From Henricia sp. BOLD:AAB3569 (taxonomy: Eukaryota; Echinodermata; Asteroidea; Spinulosida; Echinasteridae), in contig JBBELK010001221.1 of assembly GCA_037783545.1 (NCBI GenBank), positions 62,001-126,000 on the forward strand: 64,000 nucleotides of DNA. Reading direction: 5' to 3'. The notes below the pieces were generated by a model. The model did not search any database and was not told where the DNA came from. It saw only the letters and a list, made by a program, of their open reading frames with translations. Below are positions 1 through 12,400 of this stretch, piece after piece (position 1 is the stretch's first letter; each line of letters starts with the position of its first letter). The position numbers and the translations under genes were made by a program.

Positions 1-409
1 AGATGTATTATTTTTTTTAGATCAGGTTGGTTTAATGCATTGGTTCTCAAACTGGGAATTCCATCCTGCAGTGAGAATGTGATGGTCATAGAGTAAACAA
101 AAAAAGCATGGTTAAAACATCTTGGAATGCACTACGATGAAATAATCCTTGGTTAGATCATTCATGAGTACATGATAGAAAGTACCCCTAGAACTATGGT
201 GATACACATATCCCCCAATATGGTTATGCAGCAACTTTAACTGGGGTACATTAAAACATATGGCTAGCGCAATAACCTGCTGTCCAACCCTCACCAAACT
301 TCAGTTGCCCACTGAAATGGTTGAACTAATCCATGTCGCGTTATCTGCTTTTAACCAATCAGTGAATGAGAATCAATATATAAAACATTACTAATTTCAT
401 TCTCGACAG

Positions 410-3400
410 GTGACGATTGGTTTCAGTAAAGAAAAGGCGGAACCAGGACAAGATATTAATCTTGATATCACGGCAGAGGCCAACTCGTTTGTGGGTGTCC
501 TTGCGATTGACACTAGCGTAGCGTTGCTTAAGACAGGAAATGACATCACACAGACCCAGGTAGGTCAGAGGTCGTGGGGAGGTGGGCGCTGGGGGACGAG
601 ATATTAAGCTTGATATTAATGCGGAGGCAAACTCGTTTGTGGGTGTCCTTGCGATTGACACTAGTGTAGCGTTGCTTAAGACAGGAAATGACATCACACA
701 GACCCAGGTAGGTCAGAGGTCGTGGGGAGGTGGGCGCTGGGGGACGAGATATTAAGCTTGATATTAATGCGGAGGCAAACTCGTTTGTGGGTGTCCTTGC
801 GATTGACACTAGTCTAGTGCTCCTTAAGACAGGAAATAACATCACACAGACCCAGGTAGGTCAGAGGTCATAGGTTGTGACCTCACCATGGGGGACGATG
901 GGGGACGGGATATAGACAGCCGAAGTGTGACGTGGTTGCCATGGCGATTGGCTCTAAACTATCATTGCCGTCGGGAAAAGTACCATTGGAAAAGCACTGG
1001 GACACGGTTTAGTGATTTTTAGTTTAGAGCCAATTGCCTAGGCAACCAACAAAAGGTGACGTATTCACTTCGGCAGTCTATTAAGTTTGATATCATGGGG
1101 GAGGCCAACTCGTTTGTCGGGGACTCCTTGTGATTGACACTAGGGTCATTCCATGTCAAATCAACCAGTGGTCCCCAGGTGACCCTCTCAGATTTTGATG
1201 AAATTTCATGAGAATGATTGGGTGTGGCCCGAATGAACACATACAAAAAAGTAAGATAATTCTCGATGTCGTTTTCGAGATATGGCCAGTTGAAATTTGG
1301 TCAAGAGGGCCATTTTCTGCTCGCGTGTGTCGTGAAAAGTGATTTTTGTGATATTTTCCGACTTTGAAAGCTCATAATTCAGTCTTTGTACCAGGTAGAG
1401 AGCTCAAATATGGTATTCTAGCTTACTTCTTGGCAAAAATCTTGAATCTGCACTCAATTTAACTGTATCTCCTTTATTTTTCTGGTTATGGTCACCCAAA
1501 GTAGGCACTTTATTCAGCCAAAAATGTTTTTTTGTGATTTTCGGGGTCACCCTGTGCCCACATGATGGGTCAAATAAATCCTATATTCCCTAGGTAGTAT
1601 CTATGGGTGCATGTCTATACCCATAAGCAATTATAAGCTCACCAATGCATTAATTAAGAAATGGCATGGGCCCAAAGTTGGCTCCAGCCAGAAAAAGGTC
1701 AAAAAGACCCCTACCGTCTTGACCCCGGTTGACCCCGTGATCAATTGAAATTGTTTTTGAAATTTACACCAGTTAAACATATATATTATATCTACTTATA
1801 CACCAAATTTCAGCTTTGGCACTCAACTCCTTCATGGTGTGGTGGCAATTTGAATATTATAAGTTTTTCGCTCATTTAAACATAAATCCGTACAGTAATT
1901 TAACATCATACAGTGTATTTCAAGTTTGAAGCTTGTGTAATTTATTTTTTGCAGCTAGAAAAAAAGTATATTCAACACTAAAATTCATCAGAAAAAGTTT
2001 GTTTTTGTTTTTATTATTGTTTTTAGAAATAACATGTAAATACCATGTACAGCACATGTACAGACACATGTTACATGGTATTTACATGGTATTTACATGT
2101 ACATTTTAAAATTATTGTAACTAAAAAAACTGTAAGAGTGGCCATCCCAAATCTTTCTAGAAATGTTCCTTACATCTTAAGCTAACAAATAAATAAGCAA
2201 TTACGCATTTTGACAAATACGCATTTTTGCAAATCAAGGGGAAAAAGGTGCGAAAATTGTCTATTTCTCAAATTGTAACCACACCATGAAGGAGTTGAGT
2301 GCCAAAGATGAAATTTAGTGTATAAGTAGATATAATATATATGTTTAAGTGGTTTAAATTTCAAAAACAATTTCAATTGATCACGGGGTCAACCAGGGTC
2401 AAGACGGGAGGGGTCTTTTTGACCTTTTTCTGGCTGGAGCCAACTTTGGGCCCATGCCATTTCTTAATTAATGCATTGGTGAGCTTATAATTGCTTATGG
2501 GTATAGACATGCACCCATAGATACTACCTAGGGAATATAGGATTTATTTGACCCAACATGTGGGCACAGGGTGACCCCAAAAATCACAAAAAACATTTTC
2601 GGCTGAATAAAGTGCCTAGTTTGGGTGACCATAGCCAGAAAAATAAAGGAGATACAGTTAAATTGAGTGCAGATTCATGAATTTTGCCAAGAAGTAAGCT
2701 AGAATACTAAATTTGAGCTCTCTGCCTTGTACAAAGACTGAACTATGAGCTTTCAAAGTCGGAAAATATCACAAAAATCACTTTTCGTGACTCGCACGAG
2801 CACAAAATGGCCCTCTTGACCAAATTTCAACTGGTCATATCTCGAAAACGACATGGAGTATGATTTAACTTTTTTGTATGTGTTCATTTGGGCCACACTC
2901 AATCATTCTTATGAAATTTCATCAAAATCTGAGAGGGTCACCTGGGAACTTTTCAGAAAATTGGTTGATTTGACGCGGAATGACCCACTAGCTTAGCGCT
3001 CCTTAAGACAGGAAATGACATCACACAGGTCAGAGGTCATTTAATCGTATTCTTGACATCAACTCGACAAGACAAAAATTGTGCTAAATTCAGTTGAGCC
3101 TTTAAATCATGCTGTTTTTCTTTATAATACATGTCTCAGAAATGTTAACCTTTTGCTCAAATTATCTGGCATCAAACGAGCTTTTGGCTTGAAATTATTT
3201 TTGACTGCGAAACTTACACTACCCATCAAAACTTTGGAAACACCTTGAAAGTTTTAGGTTTTTGAGAAGGAAGTATTATTTTAATTGTTTATTCATAATA
3301 AACCAAGCTAATAAAGCAAACGGAGGTGTAAGGGGTATCTGGAGAGAAAGCAGTCATCTGGAGTGCCCAGTCACCTGATCTCAATCCTATTGAGCTGCTC

Positions 3401-6400
3401 TAGGAGGAGTTGGATCGTAAGGTCAGAAAGAAATGCCCAACCAGCCAAAAACACCTCTGGAGAGTCTTAAAAGAGGCGTATTTCCACTGAATGTTTAATG
3501 AAACTGACAATCAGGATGCATAGATTGTGTAGCAGTCATAGCTGCTAAGGGGGGATCCTTTGATGAACATCAAGTTTAGCCGTTTCGTTTTGCATGCTCT
3601 CCAATTTGTTGATAAAGCCCACTGCTGAGGCGGCGAGGCCGAAGACGGCACCAAAATTATTATATATATATATTGCTTTTTGTTAGAATACACCTACATT
3701 TGCTTTCACAAAATTAACATTCATTTATACGTTTTCTTTTCAAAAACCTGAAACTTTCAAGGTGTTTCCAAAGTTTTGATGGGTAGTGTAATTTAAAAAA
3801 ACAAAATCAGGATATGTCAAAGTTGGCCACGACAAATCCTCATGACTGACCGTCAAATTGGCTAATGTTGATAAATTCTAAATCAGGGGCCAATTTCATG
3901 GCGCTGCTAAGCACAACAATTTGCTTAGCAAAGGATTTGTTCGTTTTATTTTGCAAAAATAGATTGCCAGCCAAAATCGTAAGTGATGTGTATTGAAAGG
4001 TATTCACCTACTCTTGCGAAGAACACAAGTTGGCTTATAATTTTGGCTTGTAATCCATTTTATAAAACAAGTTATGTGCTAAGCAAATTTTTGGGCTTAG
4101 CAGCGCCATGAAATTGGCCCCTGGTGATTTCAATGTTTGCCAAAATCTAATCACATGTACCCATAGTTTGATTGATTTTAACTGTGACCGATGCATGTTT
4201 ACAGGTTATTGAGGCACTGGGGAAGTTTGACACAGTAAACAACGGTGGAAGTGATTTTGATGGTGATATTGGCCGCCCAATATTCCGCAGGAAACGCTCT
4301 GCTGTGTGTTGCGGATGGTGGCCCTACCCTACCCCAGGGGAGACTGCTCGGGAAGTCTTGAGGGTAAGTATGTCAGCTTGAGTCTAAACCTCCTGTCTTA
4401 ATCCAACCAGAATTTTTAAGGGACTAACTAAACTTTCCAAAATACTAATTTATAGCTTTCTACAACATGCAACATCCGGGAATGTTTGGGTGTCACTGTC
4501 CACACGCGTACACGCGCGCACCAATAGCCGCACATGAACATGCGTAAAAAATACCCACCAGTGTATTTTCATTTGGAAATGCTGCACGCGCGCGTTGCGT
4601 TACGTTAAAGTTATTGAGCATGTACTCAGCTTGCAAAAAACGAAAGTGTTTTTACTCGATCACGATTTAGCGTGAAGATTTAGCCGTGGTGCAACAACAT
4701 AAAGCAAGGTTAAGCAACAGAGGTAAGTGCAACCAATGTGCTTTTCTTGCTGGTTAGCACTCGGGCCACGTGAGTCATGGGCCTTTTTCCAAATCTCGGC
4801 TTCGTCTCCGTCTTCGGCTCTGTCTCCATTCCGCCATCTTGAAGCCGCATACCAAACTTCGGCTCGGCTTCAGGCTTCATTTTGAGGCTTCGTTTTGGCC
4901 CAAATGAGGCTCCAAAACGAAGTCAACTAAAGAGGTGACTTCGGCCGGCTTCGTGACGTCATGAACTGGAAAATCACGTGACGGCAACAAAAACTGAACT
5001 TTTGCAGGTTTGCTAAACTTTGCCGCTGACAAAACTCGTCTGCTAGCGCCCAAAAAAAGCCGCTAAAATAGAGTGGTAGGCCTACTAGGCTCGACTAGTG
5101 TTCCAAACGTTTTTTTGTTTGGCTTTGCTAAAGTGAAGCCGAAGACGGTTGGAGCCGGAGCCGCATGAAGCTGGAGCCTGAAAACGTAGTCGAGATTTGG
5201 AAAAGGGCCATGATTGTCAAATGACAACCAAAATGGTGGAAGGCATGATGTTACCGTATAGCTATCAATACACCAATCCGGTAACTAAGATCTCCTCCCT
5301 GCATATCCGCCATAGCTGGGGGGCATCCAGTGCATGGGCTGTGCGTTTTGTGTTGCTGTTACATTACATGAATGAACGAGCCTCCTTCGCGTATACGCGA
5401 CGCGCCTGCCTTTGCGTACACGCGACGCGCCCGCCTTCGCGCGCACACAACCGTACAAAGACGCGCAACTTGTTCGAAGTAAACAAATGCAGCTTCAGCA
5501 ACAACAAAAACATACAGTTCATTCAGTGGAAGCCCCCAAGCTATGGCGGATGTACAGGGAAGAAGACCTTATTACCGGATTGGTGTATAGCCAAAACAGG
5601 GCATGTCAAATTTTCCTCTCATACTCCTTGGGCGTATTTGAAACCCTGTTCACTGAAATATTGTTCTATTCTTAGTCGGCAGGTATTTTAGTCTTCACCG
5701 ATGCCCTTGTCTACGGGGAGCAATTCCATGGTTAGTAACGTTACATATTTAGCAATTTACTGTTCTATCCTCTGTTACATCAACACACAAGCCTGTCAGT
5801 TCTCCATTTTGGTACCATCAATGCATCTCACCAACATCTACTGGACAGTAATAACTAAAATCATCTAGCCCCATTGGTTAGTAACGTTACCAAAAAAGGG
5901 ACATGCAAAAATGCATATCTTGAAACAAAACGTTTCCTCAAATGGGACACAACTGAAACAAACTATTATATTTCGTTCATTGCTTGTTTACTGGTGTGTG
6001 TTTTTGTTGATGCCAAATCACCCCTACTCTCACCTTTTTTTATATGCTATCATTTAAAGTCGGTTTATACACAAAAATATAATTGTACATTTTGTGAAAA
6101 TGTCCACCTGATCGTGGAATTTATTTATTTATTCACCACATCCAACAGCGGAGGGACCGCCAATTACAGGAATGGGAGCAAGTGTGGTTGAGTGCCTTGC
6201 TCAAGGGCACAGGTGTCACGGCTCGGAATCGAACCTACATTCTAGTACTAGCATAGGAACTTAAGTTCGACGCACTAGACCGCTCGGCCATAACACCCCA
6301 CAAGAGGTCAATTGCCCATTGACCTCTCTCACAGACGCCATCTTTGTAGGAAAAATGCCACTGCGTATTAAACGCAATCAAGTACGCGCACGCACACCCT

Positions 6401-9400
6401 GGAAAATGTTCTTAAAACTTGTGCGTGTTGCTCGAAATTTGTTCGAAATATGACGCAGCCGTTGCGCGTCACAAAAAGATCCTGATGCACGTGACAATTT
6501 GTAGGATGTGACGTCATTTGAGAGTGATCAATACGGTCTATTGAGTAGTGGGAATAACGCTTGTTTGTCGACAGGGTTTGGCCGTGGAGGCATTATGGAT
6601 GATGCTATGGGCATGCCAGCATTTGCTGAAGCGGCCATGGGAGATGAAGCAGATAATTCTGGACCACTTTTGAAGTCATCTCCAGGCGTCGGTGCCACAA
6701 AGCCACGAGTTCGTACCGAGTTTCCTGAAACGTGGTTGTGGCAAGATTATACAACAGGGTACGTTATCTGGGGTAGATTTTGACGTGCATGCATGCTTGA
6801 TTGTCCACAGGGTATGCCCGTGGAGGCATTATGAGGGCTGATATCATGCCAGCACGAGCTGACTCTGGACTTGAAGAAGAAAAATCAGAACCAGTTCTCA
6901 AGTCTCCAGGCGTCGGTGCCACAAAGCCACGAGTTCGTACCGAGTTTCCCGAAACGTGGCTGTGGCATGATTATACAACAGGGTTGGTTTTTTAGTTTAG
7001 TGTTTTGTTTTTTTCAGTTCAGTATTCTTCATTGCTTTTCATTTCATTGTTTTAATTTAACCCGCAAAGTTTAGATTATATTGTCTCTTGAGAGCAAAAA
7101 GTTCCAATCAAATGTTAAATTAAACTTGACATTACCGGAAGTTACCAAAATAACTGACATTTTTGCAAAAAAACTGACCTGCAATGTAGTTTTATAACTG
7201 GCCAGAGATGAGGATGGTAAAATGCTGATACTTTCGATTGACATTGCTGTGTAGTACACTACTCACAATAAGTTAGGGATATTGGTATGGTTGAATGTTT
7301 GAATTTTTAAAAATAAAAATTTAATGACGGTTTTCGCCTATACCTGTGACGCAGGTGTGTCTGTCATGCAGATACAATTGTCTAATCATACAAAATCATT
7401 CAAGCGGAATGCATACCCTCAATAAAATAATCTGCATACACCCCACAATATCCCTAACTTATTGTGAGTAGTGTATGTAATAAATCTTGTGATTCGAGAC
7501 TTGTTGTATTACCTAAAGCGTTACTTTAGGCACAACTTGCGCCATGACTTGCGCTACGACTTATTTATGCCAGAATTTACACCGTGACTTCTGCCGCAAC
7601 TGACTATCACATGATCATAATAATAATAATAATAGTGACATCTTTTACAGCACACCTATCTATCCTGTGGGATACTCATGGCGCTTTACAATATCATTCA
7701 TTACCCTGGTCATTGGGCACAACTCCCTTGGGAGTATGCAGCCCTGGCAGCCTGACACACGCACTCAGGGGCAGGTACCCATTTGATCCTGGGTGGAGAG
7801 AGGCAACTTATGACAAAGTGCCTTGCCCAAGGGCACACACACCATGGAGGATAGTCGTATCACTTGACAACATTATCACCCTGGTCATTGGGCACAACTC
7901 CCTTGGGAGTATGCAGCCCTGGCAGCCTGACACAAGCGCTCAAATGCTGTAACACTTGCAGTTCCCCATTTACTCCTAGGTGGAGAGAGGCAACTTATGA
8001 CAAAGTGCCTTGCCCAAGGGCACACACACCATGGAGGATAGTCGTATCACTTGACAACATTATCACCCTGGTCATTGGGCACAACTCCCTTGGGAGTATG
8101 CAGCCCTGGCAGCCTGACACAAGCGCTCAAATGCTGTAACACTTGCAGTTCCCCATTTACTCCTAGGTGGAGAGAGGCAACTTATGACAAAGTGCCTTGC
8201 CCAAGGGCACACGCACCATGTTCGCGGCCGGGAATAGAACCCACGACCATGGAATTAGACACGCTCTTGAGTTCCATGCACCAAACCGCTTGGCCATATG
8301 GTACTCTATGAAACCATGAAACATGTACTAGACATCAACTCTCTACCTTTCACCGCGTTCCCTTTTCACTTTGCCTGTTGCAGAGCCGATGGTCGTGTCC
8401 GTGTTTCAGCCACTGTACCAGACACCATAACCTCATGGGTAGCCAGTGCATTTGCCATGTCGGCACAGAAAGGACTCGGAGTTGCTGAGTCACCTGCTAA
8501 GGTAACCACGAAATCCATGATTCTCAAATTAAGTATGAATAAGTGACTGTTTTTAGGGATGATGACCCAGGGACCGCCAGGGTCAATAAATTTGATACAG
8601 ATGTGGACAAATGTCCATGAGTTTGGGAAATCTGGATGCAGTGAAAAACCAACTTGGCTCCACCGGGATTGGAACCGCGGACCTTCTGCTTAACGTGCAG
8701 ACGCCCTACCAATTGAGCTATGAAGCCAACTGGTGGTCTTGAATCATGGTAGTGCAGTTGTTCCTCACTGATTTGGATTGGCTATCACGTGAGCTTAACA
8801 AGCCCTACAGAGGGATAGACCCTTCAATGAGATAACCACCCCTCCCAGAGATCAGTTAAGATGCGCCCCAAACCCAAATTCTCAAATTAATTCCAAATTC
8901 TGAGTTTGGTTTCCATTTGTGTAGAAAAAGACTCTTCCGAATAGAGTATAATTGTTAACCCTTTAGTGTCTGCGGTACTCAAAATCACTCAATCGCCCAA
9001 AATCACCCTCTCTGCTTCACTTCAATGTCTAAAACCTTCCAAGTAATCTGTGGTTTCAATGATTCTTTAAAGAAAAAAAAACAATCAAAAACATCAATTA
9101 GAAAATTTGAGTTAAAAATTGGAATACATGTAGGCCTATATAAATCTTGTTGGCATGTCTTTGTTGTCACTTAAAAATAAAAACGTAAACACTTCTGCAT
9201 TTTGGTGAACACAAAGGTTACAATTAATTGAACATCACAAACGTTTTTTTTTTTAAACAAAAGCTTGACAGAGCAAAAAAAGAGCAATTTTGTACACCTT
9301 TTATTAAAAGTTTAAAGGCACAGGCTCGTCAGCAACGCGCGCACGCCAAATTCGTTCCACGAAATACGCAGCTCCATGCATGTGCTATGGCGCTGCGTAT

Positions 9401-12400
9401 TTTTTGGCGCGCGCATTGCTGACGAGCCTGTGCCTTTAACCCCTTGCCACCGGATGTCGTCTATAGACTCGACTTGTGAATAGACCATGAACTGGCTGAC
9501 GTCTATAGCCGCATTACTGCACGTACACATATAATTCAACTTGCACCTGTGGTTGCTGGCATGTTTGCATTGATTGTTGAATTTTGTATTAGGGGAATGT
9601 TTAGAGAATATTTAGCCCCTTGCCACCGGATGACGTCTATAGACACGGTGTGACCCGGCGTATACCCTAGACACTGCCCGGTGGCCCACTGCATGAGTCC
9701 TCGGTGAAATTAATACCGGCCCACCAGCAACCATTCGTATAAAAATACCGGTGGCAAGGGGTTAATGTGAACGGAGAATGTTTTTATTATTATTTTTTTT
9801 TCCACCTTTACAAATGTATTTTGGCCCATATTTTAACAAAAAGGTTGCCAAGTTCCAACTGATTTCTTTTTATTGCAACGCAAATGAAATAACCAAATAT
9901 ATATTAAGAGAAACATATGGTCCTTCTTGAGATTTGAACCCAAGACATTTATCCTGACATTGGTACTGTTTTCCATCCAGGTGACTGTTTTCAGGCCGTT
10001 CTTTGTCTCGTTGACTCTCCCGTACTCGGTGATTCGTGGAGAGAAGCTCGTCCTTCAAGTTACTGTCTTCAATTACATGAACTATCCTGTACAGGTAATG
10101 ATAATAAAACCCAAAACGAGCTCGGCAATGATAGAAAAGAAACGCTTCGTACTTAAAGATCCCTGAGCACTCCTCTCATAAATAGTAAGGCAGGCATGTA
10201 ACTTTTCAGCTGATCAGCTGATTTTCTCTTTTTTGTTTCCTCATCTGTCCCATTGAAAATATAAAAAAAACACTGTACAAAGTTTACATTGTTTACATTT
10301 TCCTCTTTTTTTGATGTTTGATACAGTTGCATGCATGGTAAGGGGTTTCCCTGGTGTCTCTGGCCATCGGCTGCCAATGGCACCACCCACCTATGTATCT
10401 TGATATTTAGGTGGAAGACACTTGTAAATTTACGGGCTACGAATTGAAGTTCCATAAAGTATCAAAAAAGTCTACTGCCTTTACTTATTTCCATCAAAAA
10501 GATCAAATAGAGCTGTGAGTCAAAGGGGTTTCCCCGGTGTCTCTGGTCATCGGCTGCCAATGGCACCACCCACCTATGTATCTCGATGTTTAGGTGGAAG
10601 ACACTTGTTTATGAAGGGGTTTCCCTGGTGTCTCTGGCAATTGGCTGCCAATGGCACCACCCACCTATGTATCTTGATATTTAGGTGGAAGACACTTGTA
10701 AATTTACGGGCTACGAATTGAAGTTCCATAAAGTATCAAAAAAGTCTACTGCCTTTACTTATTTCCATCAAAAAGATCAAATAGAGCTGTGAGTCAAAGG
10801 GGTTTCCCCGGTGTCTCTGGTCATCGGCTGCCAATGGCACCACCCACCTATGTATCTCGATGTTTAGGTGGAAGACACTTGTTTATGAAGGGGTTTCCCT
10901 GGTGTCTCTGGCAATTGGCTGCCAATGGCGCCACCCACCTATGTATCTCGATGTTCATGCCGAGGATACTTGGAAGCTTTGTGCAATTCAGCCTACGGGC
11001 TGCGAATTTGAAGTTCATTATAAAACCCAATAAATAAAATAAAACAGTTTTGTCAAGTTGGTGTTAACCCTTTAAACACTAAATGTCACATTTGTGACTA
11101 ACCCGATGAGCCACTATTGTGACTTTTGAGTGACGTCTTCATAACCGGTTGATAAACCGGTGTCATTGCGCATAAATAATTTAGGGTTCAAAGGGTTAAG
11201 ATTTGTCAATTTACTGCTTATTTCTGTTGTATTATTAAAGTCTACATATAATTTACTTATAATTTTTGTCACTTTTTTTTATATTTAATTTTAAATTAAT
11301 GGTAAATTTTTTAATTTTCATTAATTTTATCTCAGGCATCGGTTACCTTGACTGGATCTCCTGAGTTTCAGAATCTGAATTATGACAACAAAGGCGCCGA
11401 AAAGACATCCAACACTGATCAGGTTAGTTCAGATATTGACCAAATAAACCATTTACAATGGCAGCCATGTCAGGGTGCAGGTATCCTTAAAGTGATGTGA
11501 CAATAGATTCGCAAAGTGCCTACTCATGCAAGACACACCTACTCATGATTGCCTACTAAAATGGCCGCCGGGCAAAGTACCTATTCTTGGGCTTCACTTG
11601 GCTTGACAACGGTTGCTATTATTTTCGCTTTGGCGTGCCATAGTATGGACACAGTAATGACAGATATGATAGCTGTTGACGTCACGCGTATGGCACGCCA
11701 AAGCGGAAATAATTCAACACTGATAATTTTACCATCAACCCTGAAAAACAAGTCTCAACATTTTTAAAAACTTGATAACAAAAGCACGGTATGCCAGTTT
11801 CAAACAGTCTATCAACATTTAAAAGTCATGGCAACCTTTTTTTCTTGCGCAACATTTGCGAAAATATGCGTCAACATATAAACTATTAGTGTTTAATTAT
11901 TTTTCGCTTTGGCGTGCCAAAGTATGGACGCAATAATGGCGGATAGCAACACATTGTCAAGCCAAGTGAAACCCAAGAATTGACCCCTTGCATATACGCC
12001 ATTTAGGAGTCAAATATGACGTGTCAGTCTTGACTCCGTGTGTGTGCACATTGTTTATGTCTTTTGGCGGGCGTAACGTGGTTTATTTAACTAATGTGAG
12101 GCTTAGGACAGCACGTTACCCGTGCTATAGTGACACACACAATACGCATGCACATTGCTTCAACAACGATGCAACATTATTTGACTCCCAATTGGATGTA
12201 GTAAGCACAACCCTATTATTACCCATTAGTTCTCAAAGCACCCGAAACAGCCCTGCAGCTTTCTCCTCAAAGCGCCCCAAACCACCCTGCAGCTTTCTCC
12301 TCAAAGCACCCGAAACAGCCCTGCAGCTTTCTCCTCAAAGCACCCGAAACAGCCCTGCAGCTTTCTCCTCAAAGCACCCCAAACTGCCCTGCAGCTTTCT

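Larger units (their letters stand above)
560..3035 (+). pseudogene. Three broken tandem copies of CD109 exon 410-559
   Basis: The exon and the start of its intron are repeated at a 148-bp spacing. The donors (CAG then GTAGGT) fall at 560, 708 and 856. Copies 2 and 3 (about 596-855) lack the first 40 or so exon bases and have no pyrimidine tract before them. A fourth copy begins near 1076, is interrupted by a foldback element (1143-2986), and resumes at 2987-3035 with a damaged donor. Read-through from the true exon meets TAA at 605-607. These copies are unlikely to be spliced as exons, but their donors could act as decoys. Confidence 0.8.

Noticed and set aside
5197-5691. 164-codon plus-strand frame
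   Set aside because: It crosses the end of a MITE and shares no frame or homology with the CD109 exon 5676-5730 that it overlaps.
7584-8311. Plus-strand frames with repeated CSPGSLT peptides
   Set aside because: They are antisense translations of the triplicated SINE body.
8656-8730. tRNA-Asn gene on the minus strand
   Set aside because: C instead of T before the anticodon, and a second copy at 60448 shares long flanking sequence, so it is a SINE head.
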